Source: Bremerella sp. TYQ1 (lineage in GTDB: Bacteria > Planctomycetota > Planctomycetia > Pirellulales > Pirellulaceae). From it: a stretch of DNA of 64,000 bases. Location of the stretch: positions 1,364,001-1,428,000 of the forward strand of contig NZ_CP083740.1 in the NCBI RefSeq assembly GCF_020150455.1, written 5' to 3'. Positions within the stretch are counted from its first letter, which is position 1. The number at the start of each line of letters is the position of its first letter. Both the position numbers and the translations under genes were made by a program. The notes below the pieces were generated by a model. That model was not told the origin of the DNA and did no database searches. It worked only from the letters and a program-made list of their open reading frames with translations. This document shows, piece after piece, positions 35,055-43,485 of this stretch.

Positions 35055-35840
35055 ATGCATAATCATGCCCACGAACTCACCCTCGGGTTTGCGTTTCTTC
35101 TAGGGGCCATTCATGCTCTTGAACCTGGCCATGGCAAGACGGCCATGCTTGTCTATTTGTCGGGCGGAAAAAAAAGTCTGTGGCATCCAATCGTTATGGG
35201 ACTAAGCACAGCCGTGTCACACTCCTGTTCTCTATTCGCTATTGCGTTTGTCGTCCATCTTACGCATCACGTCGTAGCCCATGACCATCACCACGAGCAC
35301 TTTGTTTCTGAATTGTTGCAATGGATAAGTGCAGGCCTGGTACTTTGCGTCGGTTGCTGGATGTTATGGCAGGCCGTTTCTGGAAAGAAGGCGAGTTGCT
35401 GCCACCATCACCACGGTGATCATGAGCACAGCCACGGTCATGACTCGTGCTGCGGACATGAACCATTGGTAAGTATTTCACCTGCGTCCGACGATGGCTC
35501 TCAAAGCAACTCTTCGAGTAAATCCACTCCTGCGAGCAGTTACTCTACAACAGCACTTCTCGGAATCGCGGTTGGCCTGCTTCCGTGTCCTTCCGCGCTG
35601 GTGGCATACTTTACGGGACTTTCCACCGGCCAACCGTGGGTTGCTTACGGAATTATCGCGTTATTCGCCGCAGGCATCGCCACGTCACTATCTGGCGTCG
35701 GAATTTGCCTACAGCTATTCGGGGAACGAATAACTAACTTCTCTAGTCGAGCGAGAAGCCTTCCTTGGGGTCATATTCGAGCTTTTGCAATTCTTGCCAT
35801 CGGACTTTTTTACATCGTCCGCCTGACAGGGAATGCCTAG
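35055..35840 (+). CDS. NicO/RcnA-family metal exporter with His-rich loop
   Basis: The protein has about 261 residues with the NicO signature GAIHALEPGHGKTAMLVYLSGG, a second family motif GLLPCPSALVAYF and six or so membrane helices. A central loop rich in His and Cys (CCHHHHGDHEHSHGHDSCCG) resembles the metal-binding loops of RcnA nickel/cobalt exporters. I start at ATG 35055 with AGGA upstream, rather than the longer frame from 34959 that overlaps the ATPase gene. It is the last gene of the metal/SPFH run. Ni or Co export is the family expectation. The Cys-rich loop and the presence of a P1B-like pump leave other metals open. Confidence 0.87.
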   Translation: MHNHAHELTLGFAFLLGAIHALEPGHGKTAMLVYLSGGKKSLWHPIVMGLSTAVSHSCSLFAIAFVVHLTHHVVAHDHHHEHFVSELLQWISAGLVLCVGCWMLWQAVSGKKASCCHHHHGDHEHSHGHDSCCGHEPLVSISPASDDGSQSNSSSKSTPASSYSTTALLGIAVGLLPCPSALVAYFTGLSTGQPWVAYGIIALFAAGIATSLSGVGICLQLFGERITNFSSRARSLPWGHIRAFAILAIGLFYIVRLTGNA

Positions 35841-36081
35841 CCGAATGACATCGGCGATCCCTTGTAAAGGCTCTGTACTTGCCTAGCAACGCTCTTCAGC
35901 GGAGTGGCTCGCAGAACGATCTAAGTTCTATCGGTTCGCCCCATCGTCCTTTCTGCCGAAGCGAGCCTTTCTATACATAAATCGCTGGAATACAGCTGAC
36001 CGTTTGGTTTCTATGGTTTTGATCGGCAGGCTAACGTGTCGCCAGCGACGACAGTGGGAAGGTAAGAAATAGAAAAATACA

Positions 36082-36109
36082 TTGACGCAGCCTGAAATAA
36101 GAATATACT
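36082..36109 (+). promoter_or_regulatory. Sigma70-like promoter of the carbohydrate operon
   Basis: TTGACG (36082-36087) and TATACT (36104-36109) with a 16-bp spacer make a strong match. Transcription would begin near 36116, inside or next to the palindrome listed below, about 85 nt ahead of the prepilin-like gene. Confidence 0.6.
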
Positions 36110-36115
36110 CGGAAT

Positions 36116-36129
36116 ATCCCACGTGGGAT
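36116..36129. promoter_or_regulatory. 14-bp palindrome with central CG, candidate LacI-family operator
   Basis: ATCCCACGTGGGAT is a perfect palindrome centred on CG, the form of many LacI/GalR operators. It covers the predicted transcription start, where a bound repressor would block the operon that ends with a LacI-family gene at 43486. The link is inference. Confidence 0.5.
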
Positions 36130-36201
36130 GCCTTGTGCCCTAGAATGCTTTTTCCCACCCGTTATTCAACACTCTGCACTTAATTTTTCAGGTTCACTGT
36201 T

Positions 36202-37161
36202 ATGAAAAACAGTCGCGCAGCTTTCACTCTGGTTGAACTCCTGGTGGTGATCGCGATTATTGGTGTCCTCATTGCGCTCCTATTGCCAGCCGTTCAACAA
36301 GCACGAGAGGCAGCTCGTCGGATGCAGTGCTCGAACAATTTCAAGCAATTGGGACTCGCCCTTCACAACTATCATGACACATTCGGTTCATTTCCTTACG
36401 GGTCCCGAGCAGGCACGGTGAGCTATCCGAATTTATCAGGCGTCAATTGGCGCACTTCGATTCTTGCCTTTCTGGAGCAGAAGAACGTCTATGACCAGCT
36501 CAATTTTGAAACAGGGAGCTTCAACGAGCCGTTTTCTGGCAATGAGGTGCTGAATAACCTGGTCATTGAAGCTTACATCTGTCCTTCGAGCCCTGTGGAT
36601 CCTAAGGTCGCTGCTCCATCTGCATTGAATGGAAATCAGGGTAGTCTTATGCACCAATACGTAGGCATCGCGGGCGCATACCCTGACCCAGGTGGTCGAA
36701 CAAATGTCGTCAAGCAAACACAACGTGGTTATGCTGCGGGAACGGGGCTGTTACGTCCTGGTCAGATTACACGATTTCGTGATGCAACCGATGGGACATC
36801 CAACAGCCTAATGGTCTCAGAGCAATCCGGAATGGTTGACGATACGGTCCTTGCGGCAAACTACGGGGGTGGATGGTCTGGCCAACCAGAAAGTCACCCA
36901 GTCTCCGGAATCTCTGGTACGTCAGAGAACTATTACTACACAGGGCTGACCACGGTTCGGTGGCAAATTAACTACGACACAGCCACGGCTTCTTCCAGTA
37001 GTCAACCGTACGAAAACAACACCATGCTCAATTCCTTCCACCCAGGCGGAGTCCTAGGGGCTTTGGGAGATGGCTCGACACGCTTTGTGCCCGAGACAAT
37101 TGATATGGAAGTCTTACGTCGTCTCAGTGCGAGCGACGATGGCCAAACGGTTTCTTTCTAA
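36202..37161 (+). CDS. DUF1559 prepilin-like protein
   Basis: The 319-residue protein begins with a type IV prepilin-type leader (NSRAAFTLVELLVVIAIIGV, cleavage expected before Phe). PAVQQAREAARRMQCSNNFKQLG and the DUF1559 body follow, closing with SFHPGGVLGALGDGSTRFV. Planctomycete genomes carry many DUF1559 paralogues, often beside transport and catabolic genes. They are thought to form surface or periplasmic pseudopilin-like structures, though their role is not established. It is the first gene after the 36082 promoter and is followed by a small lipoprotein after 32 bp, a common pairing. Confidence 0.93.
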   Translation: MKNSRAAFTLVELLVVIAIIGVLIALLLPAVQQAREAARRMQCSNNFKQLGLALHNYHDTFGSFPYGSRAGTVSYPNLSGVNWRTSILAFLEQKNVYDQLNFETGSFNEPFSGNEVLNNLVIEAYICPSSPVDPKVAAPSALNGNQGSLMHQYVGIAGAYPDPGGRTNVVKQTQRGYAAGTGLLRPGQITRFRDATDGTSNSLMVSEQSGMVDDTVLAANYGGGWSGQPESHPVSGISGTSENYYYTGLTTVRWQINYDTATASSSSQPYENNTMLNSFHPGGVLGALGDGSTRFVPETIDMEVLRRLSASDDGQTVSF

Positions 37162-37193
37162 ATCAATAGTGGACCTTTAAACCAGGAGTCCCA

Positions 37194-37601
37194 ATGATGA
37201 AGTCTCCCTTGTTCCGTATTGCTTCGAGTACTGTATTTCTCGCAATCGCCGTTTTACTTTCAGGTTGTTCAGAATCGAGTGAGGGCGCGAAAGTCCGAGG
37301 ACTGGTCACCTTGGATGGAAGCCCACTATCCTCTGGTATTATCCTGTTCGAGGATAGCGTCAGCGGTACCGGTGGCAGCGCCATCGTCGAGAATGGTATT
37401 TTCGCAATTTCGACTCCTATGCCGGTAGGGAAGTACACGGTTGCTTTGCAGCCTCCACCACCCCCGGCACCTCATGAAGATGCTTCTAAGCGGACCAACG
37501 TCAAACTGCCACGCCATTTGACCCAGCCAGCAACAAGTGGATTAGAGGCGGAGTTAACTCCAGGCGAGAATGACTTGGACTTTAACGTCGATTCCAAGTA
37601 A
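37194..37601 (+). CDS. Small lipoprotein with carboxypeptidase-regulatory-like fold
   Basis: The 135-residue protein has a lipobox LLSGC after a hydrophobic leader. A short beta-sandwich-like domain follows (KVRGLVTLDGSPLSSGIILF, GKYTVALQPPPPPAP) of the kind that often follows DUF1559 proteins in planctomycetes. The Pro-rich stretch near residue 85 breaks the domain. It would be anchored to a membrane through the lipidated Cys. Binding of a sugar polymer or of the DUF1559 protein is possible but unproven. It sits within the carbohydrate operon, 70 bp before the large secreted protein gene. Confidence 0.82.
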   Translation: MMKSPLFRIASSTVFLAIAVLLSGCSESSEGAKVRGLVTLDGSPLSSGIILFEDSVSGTGGSAIVENGIFAISTPMPVGKYTVALQPPPPPAPHEDASKRTNVKLPRHLTQPATSGLEAELTPGENDLDFNVDSK

Positions 37602-37671
37602 TCGTTGGTCTCTCCGATATCCCTCTATAAATTTAATCTAGCCCTGGCCTATTTCAGGGCTTGGAGATTCT

Positions 37672-40374
37672 GTGCCCATGCATCGTCTTTGCTTTTTTAC
37701 TACCTGCCTAATCTTTTTCTCTGTGGCATCGCTCGATTCATTGTCCGCAGAAGAAAAAATACCATTATATGTCGTCGGCTCTTCAGACTCCGATTTATGC
37801 CAGGCCCTTCAGCAGCAAGGTGTTCGTTTTCAAGCTGGCCAATCTTGGCAAGCGGCAATCGCCACAGTGAAAACGAAGGGTGCGATCGCCGTTTTGGCAG
37901 ATGGCTATCCAAAGTCTACGACTGAATTACCTGAAGACTTCTTCCGGCAAGCCGCTGAAAAAGATGTCAGGGTTTACATCGAGTTTCCGGGCTACCTACC
38001 AGGCGTTTCGATTGGATCTCCTAAAGATAGCCGATGGGAACGTGTGGTCGTCGCCTCCTCTGAAATGGGCTCGAATCTGCAAGAGTTATGCATTCTGTCA
38101 ATGAACCGTTGCCGATTCGTTCCCATGGAAGCAGAGAATCCCTTGATGGTTCTTGCTCGAGTGGCAGGGTTTGAAAAAGCAGTTTATGGGATTCCGGAAT
38201 CGGCGTCTCCTCTGTTAGTGCATTTACCAGCAACGGACGAACGTCCCGAGCTGTTCGTTGCATCGAGTAAGATGAGCGCATTTATTACAGCGCGATATGC
38301 CCCTGCTGGTGAATGGCAAAAAGTTTGGCAAGCATTGCTTGCAAAGCTGATGCCTGACGAGAAAGTCGTTCAGCTAACATGGACCTCCACGGTTCGCCCT
38401 TCGTTCGCAAAGCATGCAGAACTTCCTGCCGATGCGGAGCTTCAGGCATTTCGACGTGGTGCTCAGTGGTATTTAAAATCAGGTTTGCTACTCAACCCGA
38501 AAACGGAGGAGGTAACACGCTTGGCCGCAGCCAAGTCAGAAGTTACCAATCACCGTCCGTATGATGATCAAGTCGGAGACGGTAGTCTCGGGATGCTGGA
38601 GGGTTTCGATTCTGGAATTTTGCCAAATGGCAGCCAAAAAGTTCGTGTGATCTTACGCAGTGATTGCATCAGCGAATCCGCAATGGCGTTGGGCATTGCT
38701 GGTGAAATTTTAAGTGATGACAAGATGGCTTCGATTGCTAAGAATCTGCAGGAATATCTCTACGAACGCTCTGGAGCAGTTCATGGAGACCGAGGCGTTC
38801 CTGATCATCCATCTTATGGCATGATTGCATGGGGTGTGACCAACGCAGCATGGATGCGATCTAACTACGGCGATGACATCGCTCGGGTGATTTTGGCGAC
38901 GTTGTCCACCGAGTCGACTACGGATGACCATCGTTGGAGTCCGTATGTATCGAGGGCTATTATTTCCAATCTCAGGACGTCTGGCCCTTATGGTTTCAAG
39001 CCAGGGAATATTACTCAGAGCGACTTGAGCAACCATGGTTGGAAGTATTTTTTCAAGTCCTCGACAGTGCGATTAGCTCCACACTTTCAATCCTATATCT
39101 GGGCATGCTACTTAGCAGCCTATCAGCAGACGGGAGACGAGCTTCTTTTACAACGCGCCAAAACAGGCATCCGAGTAATGATGTCAAAATACCCTGACCA
39201 TTGGCGATGGACCAACGGCCTTCAACAAGAGCGCGCTCGCATGTTGCTTCCGTTAGCTTGGCTGGTTCGTGTGGAAGATACGCCCGAACATCGACAATGG
39301 TTGCGTCTTATGGCTGAAGATGTAATTGCTTGTCAGGATCAATCAGGAGCGATTCGCGAAGAGCTTGGCGAACTTGACCACGGTGGTTACCCTCCTCACC
39401 GGAATAACGAATCGTTCGGGGCTCATGAGGCACCTTTAATCCATGAGAATGGAGAGCCGGTAGCAGACCTTCTTTACACCACGAATTTTGCTTTCCTGGG
39501 ACTTCACGAAGCTGCTGCCGCGACAGGCGACCCATTTTATCAAGATGCAGAAGACCGACTGGCCAAGTTTTTGTGTCGCATTCAAACTACCAGTCAGATT
39601 CACCCAGAGCTCGATGGGGCTTGGATGCGGGCCTTTGACTTTGATCGCTGGGAATATTGGGGGTCGAACGGCGACGCTGGCTGGGGAGCCTGGTCGATCG
39701 AATCAGGCTGGACTCAGGGCTGGATTGTCACCGTTCTGGGCCTTCGAATTCAAAAGACCTCGCTATGGGAATCAATCCAAAACGTTGACCTCTCTGGCGA
39801 CTATCAGAAACAACGTCCAGTAATGCTTCCAGGTGAAGACATCGCCTCGATGAAGCAAGAACCACTGCCGCACGACGCACGATACGCCAAGCTGGAATGG
39901 CAAACGCCCCCTGCAGAAAACTATTCCTTCTTTGGAACTGATTCCCTGACGGATGGCTTGCTCGGAAGTACTTCATACCAGGATGTCCAGTGGACTGGAA
40001 TCGAAGGCGAGGCATTGATTGCTACGATTGACCTTGGCCGAGATGTTTCTCTGCGTGAGGTCGCCGTCCATGCCCTTCAAAATCAACCTGTGGGAATCTA
40101 CTTTCCTGTGAATGCGAGTGTATCGGTTTCTCAGCACGGCAATACATTCACCGAATGGCATAAGGCTAAATGGGAAACCCAAGATGACGCTGTCCAAGTG
40201 CAAGACTGGTTTACCATTACAGGCGATTCGGTGTCTGCGAGATACCTGCGGATAGCCATCGATGGCCGTGGGATCATCCCCGACGGTAAACAAGCAGCAG
40301 GCCATGCGGCTTGGTTATTCGTGGATGAAATCGCTGTCAATCTGAACGCTCTCGGCGGCAAGGAGGTCAAATGA
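37672..40374 (+). CDS. Large secreted protein, probable (alpha/alpha) toroid glycosidase-like
   Basis: The 900-residue protein has a signal peptide (CFFTTCLIFFSVASLDSLSA) and an N-terminal mixed region to about residue 230. A helical repeat region (residues about 240-690) with aromatic and acidic patches follows, as in WRWTNGLQQERARMLLPLAW and DGAWMRAFDFDRWEYWG, resembling six-hairpin glycosidase toroids. The C-terminal 200 residues look like an F5/8-type C (discoidin-like) sugar-binding domain. The start is GTG 37672, with GGAG five bases upstream. It overlaps the epimerase gene by 4 bp. I cannot name the substrate; the neighbours imply release or modification of a sugar that the symporter then imports. 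Confidence 0.75.
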   Translation: MPMHRLCFFTTCLIFFSVASLDSLSAEEKIPLYVVGSSDSDLCQALQQQGVRFQAGQSWQAAIATVKTKGAIAVLADGYPKSTTELPEDFFRQAAEKDVRVYIEFPGYLPGVSIGSPKDSRWERVVVASSEMGSNLQELCILSMNRCRFVPMEAENPLMVLARVAGFEKAVYGIPESASPLLVHLPATDERPELFVASSKMSAFITARYAPAGEWQKVWQALLAKLMPDEKVVQLTWTSTVRPSFAKHAELPADAELQAFRRGAQWYLKSGLLLNPKTEEVTRLAAAKSEVTNHRPYDDQVGDGSLGMLEGFDSGILPNGSQKVRVILRSDCISESAMALGIAGEILSDDKMASIAKNLQEYLYERSGAVHGDRGVPDHPSYGMIAWGVTNAAWMRSNYGDDIARVILATLSTESTTDDHRWSPYVSRAIISNLRTSGPYGFKPGNITQSDLSNHGWKYFFKSSTVRLAPHFQSYIWACYLAAYQQTGDELLLQRAKTGIRVMMSKYPDHWRWTNGLQQERARMLLPLAWLVRVEDTPEHRQWLRLMAEDVIACQDQSGAIREELGELDHGGYPPHRNNESFGAHEAPLIHENGEPVADLLYTTNFAFLGLHEAAAATGDPFYQDAEDRLAKFLCRIQTTSQIHPELDGAWMRAFDFDRWEYWGSNGDAGWGAWSIESGWTQGWIVTVLGLRIQKTSLWESIQNVDLSGDYQKQRPVMLPGEDIASMKQEPLPHDARYAKLEWQTPPAENYSFFGTDSLTDGLLGSTSYQDVQWTGIEGEALIATIDLGRDVSLREVAVHALQNQPVGIYFPVNASVSVSQHGNTFTEWHKAKWETQDDAVQVQDWFTITGDSVSARYLRIAIDGRGIIPDGKQAAGHAAWLFVDEIAVNLNALGGKEVK

Positions 40375-41558
40375 CCTTAGAAGAAATTCGAGCCGCCATG
40401 TCGCGGTTTCGTGATGACTTGCTCAATGATACTCTGCCTTTTTGGCTTAACCGCAGCATTGATGAACAACATGGAGGATACTTCACATCCTTCGATCGCG
40501 ACGGCAGAAGACTTGAAACCGACAAATCGGTCTGGTTTCAAGGGCGATTCGCGTGGATGCTCTCAACCATTGCCGATACAGTTGAGCCACGTGAGTACTG
40601 GCTCAAGCAGGCCAAGTATGGCATAGACTTTTTGCAGCGTCATTGCATCGGTCAAGATGGAAGGTATTTCTTTCTCGTAACCCACGATGGACAACCACTG
40701 CGAAAGCGCCGATATGTTTTCTCCGAATGCTTTGCGGCGATGGCATATGCGGCGTACGGACGTTCGGCTCACAGCGAAGAGCATTGTCAGTTGGCAATCG
40801 AACTCTTTAAGAAAATCCGTCGCCATTTAGGTCCCGACTCATTACTTGAGCCCAAGGTTAACTTGGACGTACGACCCATGAAATCGTTGGCCAGCCCGAT
40901 GATTCTTATTGGCGTCGCTCAAGAAATTCGTAAAGCCACAGGGTTGCCTGAATGCACAGAGGTCATTGACCAGTGTATCGATGAAATTCGAAGCGACTTC
41001 GTCAAACAGGATCTCGCCTGTGTCTTGGAGAATGTTGGGGTTAATGGTGAGGTGATCGATACGTTCGATGGCCGACTAATTAACCCTGGTCACTCGACCG
41101 AGCTTGCCTGGTTTCTGATGGAAGAGGCTCGTCAGAGAGATTTGCCTGACCTGATCACCTTGGGAAAACAGATCCTTGATTGGTCCCTTGAGTTGGGGTG
41201 GGACAAGCAGTATGGAGGCTTGTATTACTTCCGCGATTGTCATGGGTTACCATGTGCCGAATATTGGCATGACATGAAATTCTGGTGGCCGCATGCCGAG
41301 GCGATTATCGCGACTCTTCTCGCTTGGAGCTTGACAGGAGAAGAGCGTTACTGGGATTGGCATCAGAAGATCAATAGTTGGTCTTATCAACATTTTGCCG
41401 ATCCCGAGTTCGGAGAATGGTTCGGATATTTGCATCGTGACGGAACGCTATCGAGCACGATAAAAGGTAACCAGTGGAAAGGACCATTTCATTTACCGCG
41501 GATGCAATACTATTGCTGGCAACTGCTTGAGGAAGTAATTCATGCCCAGCCTGTTTGA
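40371..41558 (+). CDS. AGE-family epimerase/isomerase (N-acylglucosamine 2-epimerase type)
   Basis: The 395-residue protein has the (alpha/alpha)6 barrel of AGE enzymes: LPFWLNRSIDEQHGGYFTSF, WFQGRFAWMLSTIA, FVLVTHDG-like strands, LINPGHSTELAWFLMEEA, YYFRDCHGLP and KFWWPHAEAIIATLLAW. The two catalytic His (PGHSTE and WPHAEA) are present. The family interconverts GlcNAc/ManNAc or glucose/mannose-type sugars and cellobiose. It shares 4 bp with the secreted protein gene upstream and overlaps the symporter by 17 bp. A cytosolic step after uptake of the sugar is the likely job, with the exact sugar undetermined. Confidence 0.9.
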   Translation: MTLEEIRAAMSRFRDDLLNDTLPFWLNRSIDEQHGGYFTSFDRDGRRLETDKSVWFQGRFAWMLSTIADTVEPREYWLKQAKYGIDFLQRHCIGQDGRYFFLVTHDGQPLRKRRYVFSECFAAMAYAAYGRSAHSEEHCQLAIELFKKIRRHLGPDSLLEPKVNLDVRPMKSLASPMILIGVAQEIRKATGLPECTEVIDQCIDEIRSDFVKQDLACVLENVGVNGEVIDTFDGRLINPGHSTELAWFLMEEARQRDLPDLITLGKQILDWSLELGWDKQYGGLYYFRDCHGLPCAEYWHDMKFWWPHAEAIIATLLAWSLTGEERYWDWHQKINSWSYQHFADPEFGEWFGYLHRDGTLSSTIKGNQWKGPFHLPRMQYYCWQLLEEVIHAQPV

Positions 41559-43410
41559 TTCGACACAGCTTAGCTGGCTCGACTGGAGTGTGCTGGGGCT
41601 TTATTTCGGTGGCTTACTTTTTCTTGGCTTTCTGCTCCGCAAGCAAAGTGGAGACGATCTGGAAGGCTACTTTTTAGCAGGTCGGAAATTACCTGGCTGG
41701 CTGAATGGTTTCTCATACGCCGCGACATGCATGAACGCGGACGTTGCTCCCGCTTACTGCGGCATGACCGTAGTAACGGGGGCTTTCATTTGCTGGTTCT
41801 ATTTTGCGCGGTTTGGGTTGGCCCTCATGATCGCAGCACTTTTGTTTGCAGGACTCTGGCGCAGACTAAATCTGCGGACGTCGCCCGAGTTTTACGAACT
41901 CCGTTTTAGTGGATCGCCCGCATTAACGATGCGAAGCTGGGTGGCTTTGCGAAGTGCATTGATCGCGCTACCAGCCTGGACAGGGGCAGGTCTTCTGGGG
42001 TTACACAAAATTTCGTCGCCGCTGCTCGAGTGGTCGATGTTTACGACACTTGCCGTCGTCATTCCGGTAATCCTGTTCTATGTGCTGGCATCCGGGTATG
42101 TCGGCGTCGTGACTTCTGATTTCTTTCAGACGCTGATTATCATCGGTAGCTCTATTCTGCTCATGATTATCGTGCTCGTTGACTTTGGCGGACCAACGCA
42201 GCTGTATGCTGCGCTGGAGCAGTCCGCAGGCCCCGAAGCAGCAAGTGTGTTTCCACCGATAGGGCATGAAGTTCTTGGCTTGATTGCGATCGCCGCATGG
42301 ACCATGGGAACTGCGATTGGCTATGGAGGCGATGCAGCTCCGATGGCTGGTGCCATGGAAGGACAACGCATTCTGTCATGTCGCAATGAACGAGAAGCGG
42401 CCAAAATGTACGTTTGGACCGCGGTCATACTCTTTTTACTACTGGCCACGCTCACGTTACCAGCGTTGGCGGCCATGGTGCATTGGCCCGAGGTAAGAAC
42501 GGCCGAGCAAAAGGAACTCGCGTACGGAATGCTGATGGCAAGATATCTACCGCCAGGGCTGCTCGGGCTCGCTTTAAGTGCCGTCTTGGCCTCGATTATG
42601 AGTACCGTTAGTTCCAATATGAACTTCGGTGCCCAAGTCCTTGTCAACGACGTTTATCAACGATCGCTCGTAAAGAAAGCCCCACTTCAACATTACCTGC
42701 TGATGGGAAAACTGTTTTCCGCCGGCATATTGATGTTGGGGATTCTGGTAGCGATCGCCGCGACCAATGTCATTCAGATCTCGATCTTCATGCTAGGATT
42801 GTCATCAGCAGAACTGACCGCGAACTGGGCCCAATGGTGGTGGTGGCGATTTAATGGCTGGGCTCGGCTAACAGCGTCGCTTGGTGGACCAGTGATCTTT
42901 TTGCTCAATAAGCTATTTGTGTTTCCCAATCCGTGGTTTGAATTTCCAAATCTACTCGATTTCGGTCCTCACAACGATTACATGGTAATCTTCGTATCGA
43001 TGGGGATGACGCTCGTCGCATGGGTAACCGTTGCTTGGCTAACTCCACCAGAGCCAATGTCGCACTTGGTTGACTTTTACCGACGAGCTCGTCCATACGG
43101 CCTATGGAGACCCGTCGCAGAAGCCGCAGGCGAACCGCTTCCTCCCAAAGGCCGCATTGCCATTGGTTTTGCCGTGGCGCCGTTTGGTACGATCATGGTT
43201 GCGACCGGGATTTTGACACTTTCACTGGCTTATTTGGGACGTTGGAGTGGATCGGGAATCTCGGCAACGGTGATGCTAATTTCCGGCACCCTGTTCTACT
43301 TCGGATTCCGCAAGCTAATTCCGTCTCAACGTTCACTTGAATCGAAAAGTAATCCGCCGTTAACTTCGACCTCCGAAGGCGTGGAACCCCAGTTCGTTGA
43401 AAATGCTTAA
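41542..43410 (+). CDS. Sodium:solute symporter (SSS) family transporter
   Basis: The 622-residue transporter has the SSS opening (LDWSVLGLYFGGLLFLGF), LAGRKLPGWLNGFSYAAT, the MTVV and GAPMAG-like helices and the long hydrophobic repeat series of about 13 helices, then a polar C-terminal tail. The family couples Na+ to import of sugars, sialic acid or other solutes. A GAGGA ribosome site lies inside the end of the epimerase gene. It is followed after 75 bp by the LacI regulator. The ligand is most likely the sugar handled by the epimerase next door. Confidence 0.92.
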   Translation: MPSLFDSTQLSWLDWSVLGLYFGGLLFLGFLLRKQSGDDLEGYFLAGRKLPGWLNGFSYAATCMNADVAPAYCGMTVVTGAFICWFYFARFGLALMIAALLFAGLWRRLNLRTSPEFYELRFSGSPALTMRSWVALRSALIALPAWTGAGLLGLHKISSPLLEWSMFTTLAVVIPVILFYVLASGYVGVVTSDFFQTLIIIGSSILLMIIVLVDFGGPTQLYAALEQSAGPEAASVFPPIGHEVLGLIAIAAWTMGTAIGYGGDAAPMAGAMEGQRILSCRNEREAAKMYVWTAVILFLLLATLTLPALAAMVHWPEVRTAEQKELAYGMLMARYLPPGLLGLALSAVLASIMSTVSSNMNFGAQVLVNDVYQRSLVKKAPLQHYLLMGKLFSAGILMLGILVAIAATNVIQISIFMLGLSSAELTANWAQWWWWRFNGWARLTASLGGPVIFLLNKLFVFPNPWFEFPNLLDFGPHNDYMVIFVSMGMTLVAWVTVAWLTPPEPMSHLVDFYRRARPYGLWRPVAEAAGEPLPPKGRIAIGFAVAPFGTIMVATGILTLSLAYLGRWSGSGISATVMLISGTLFYFGFRKLIPSQRSLESKSNPPLTSTSEGVEPQFVENA

Positions 43411-43485
43411 ACTGGTAGCATAATTTTGGGAAAGCAGAGACGAGGGCTGCTGTTTCTTTTCTCGGTACTCATTTGAACAAACGAC

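Larger units (their letters stand above)
35841..36201. other. Intergenic region between metal operon and carbohydrate operon
   Basis: A short hairpin GCCGA/TCGGC (35840-35855) sits at the end of the exporter gene but has no T tract. The promoter and palindrome of the next operon occupy 36082-36129 and are listed separately. Nothing else was recognised. Confidence 0.45.
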
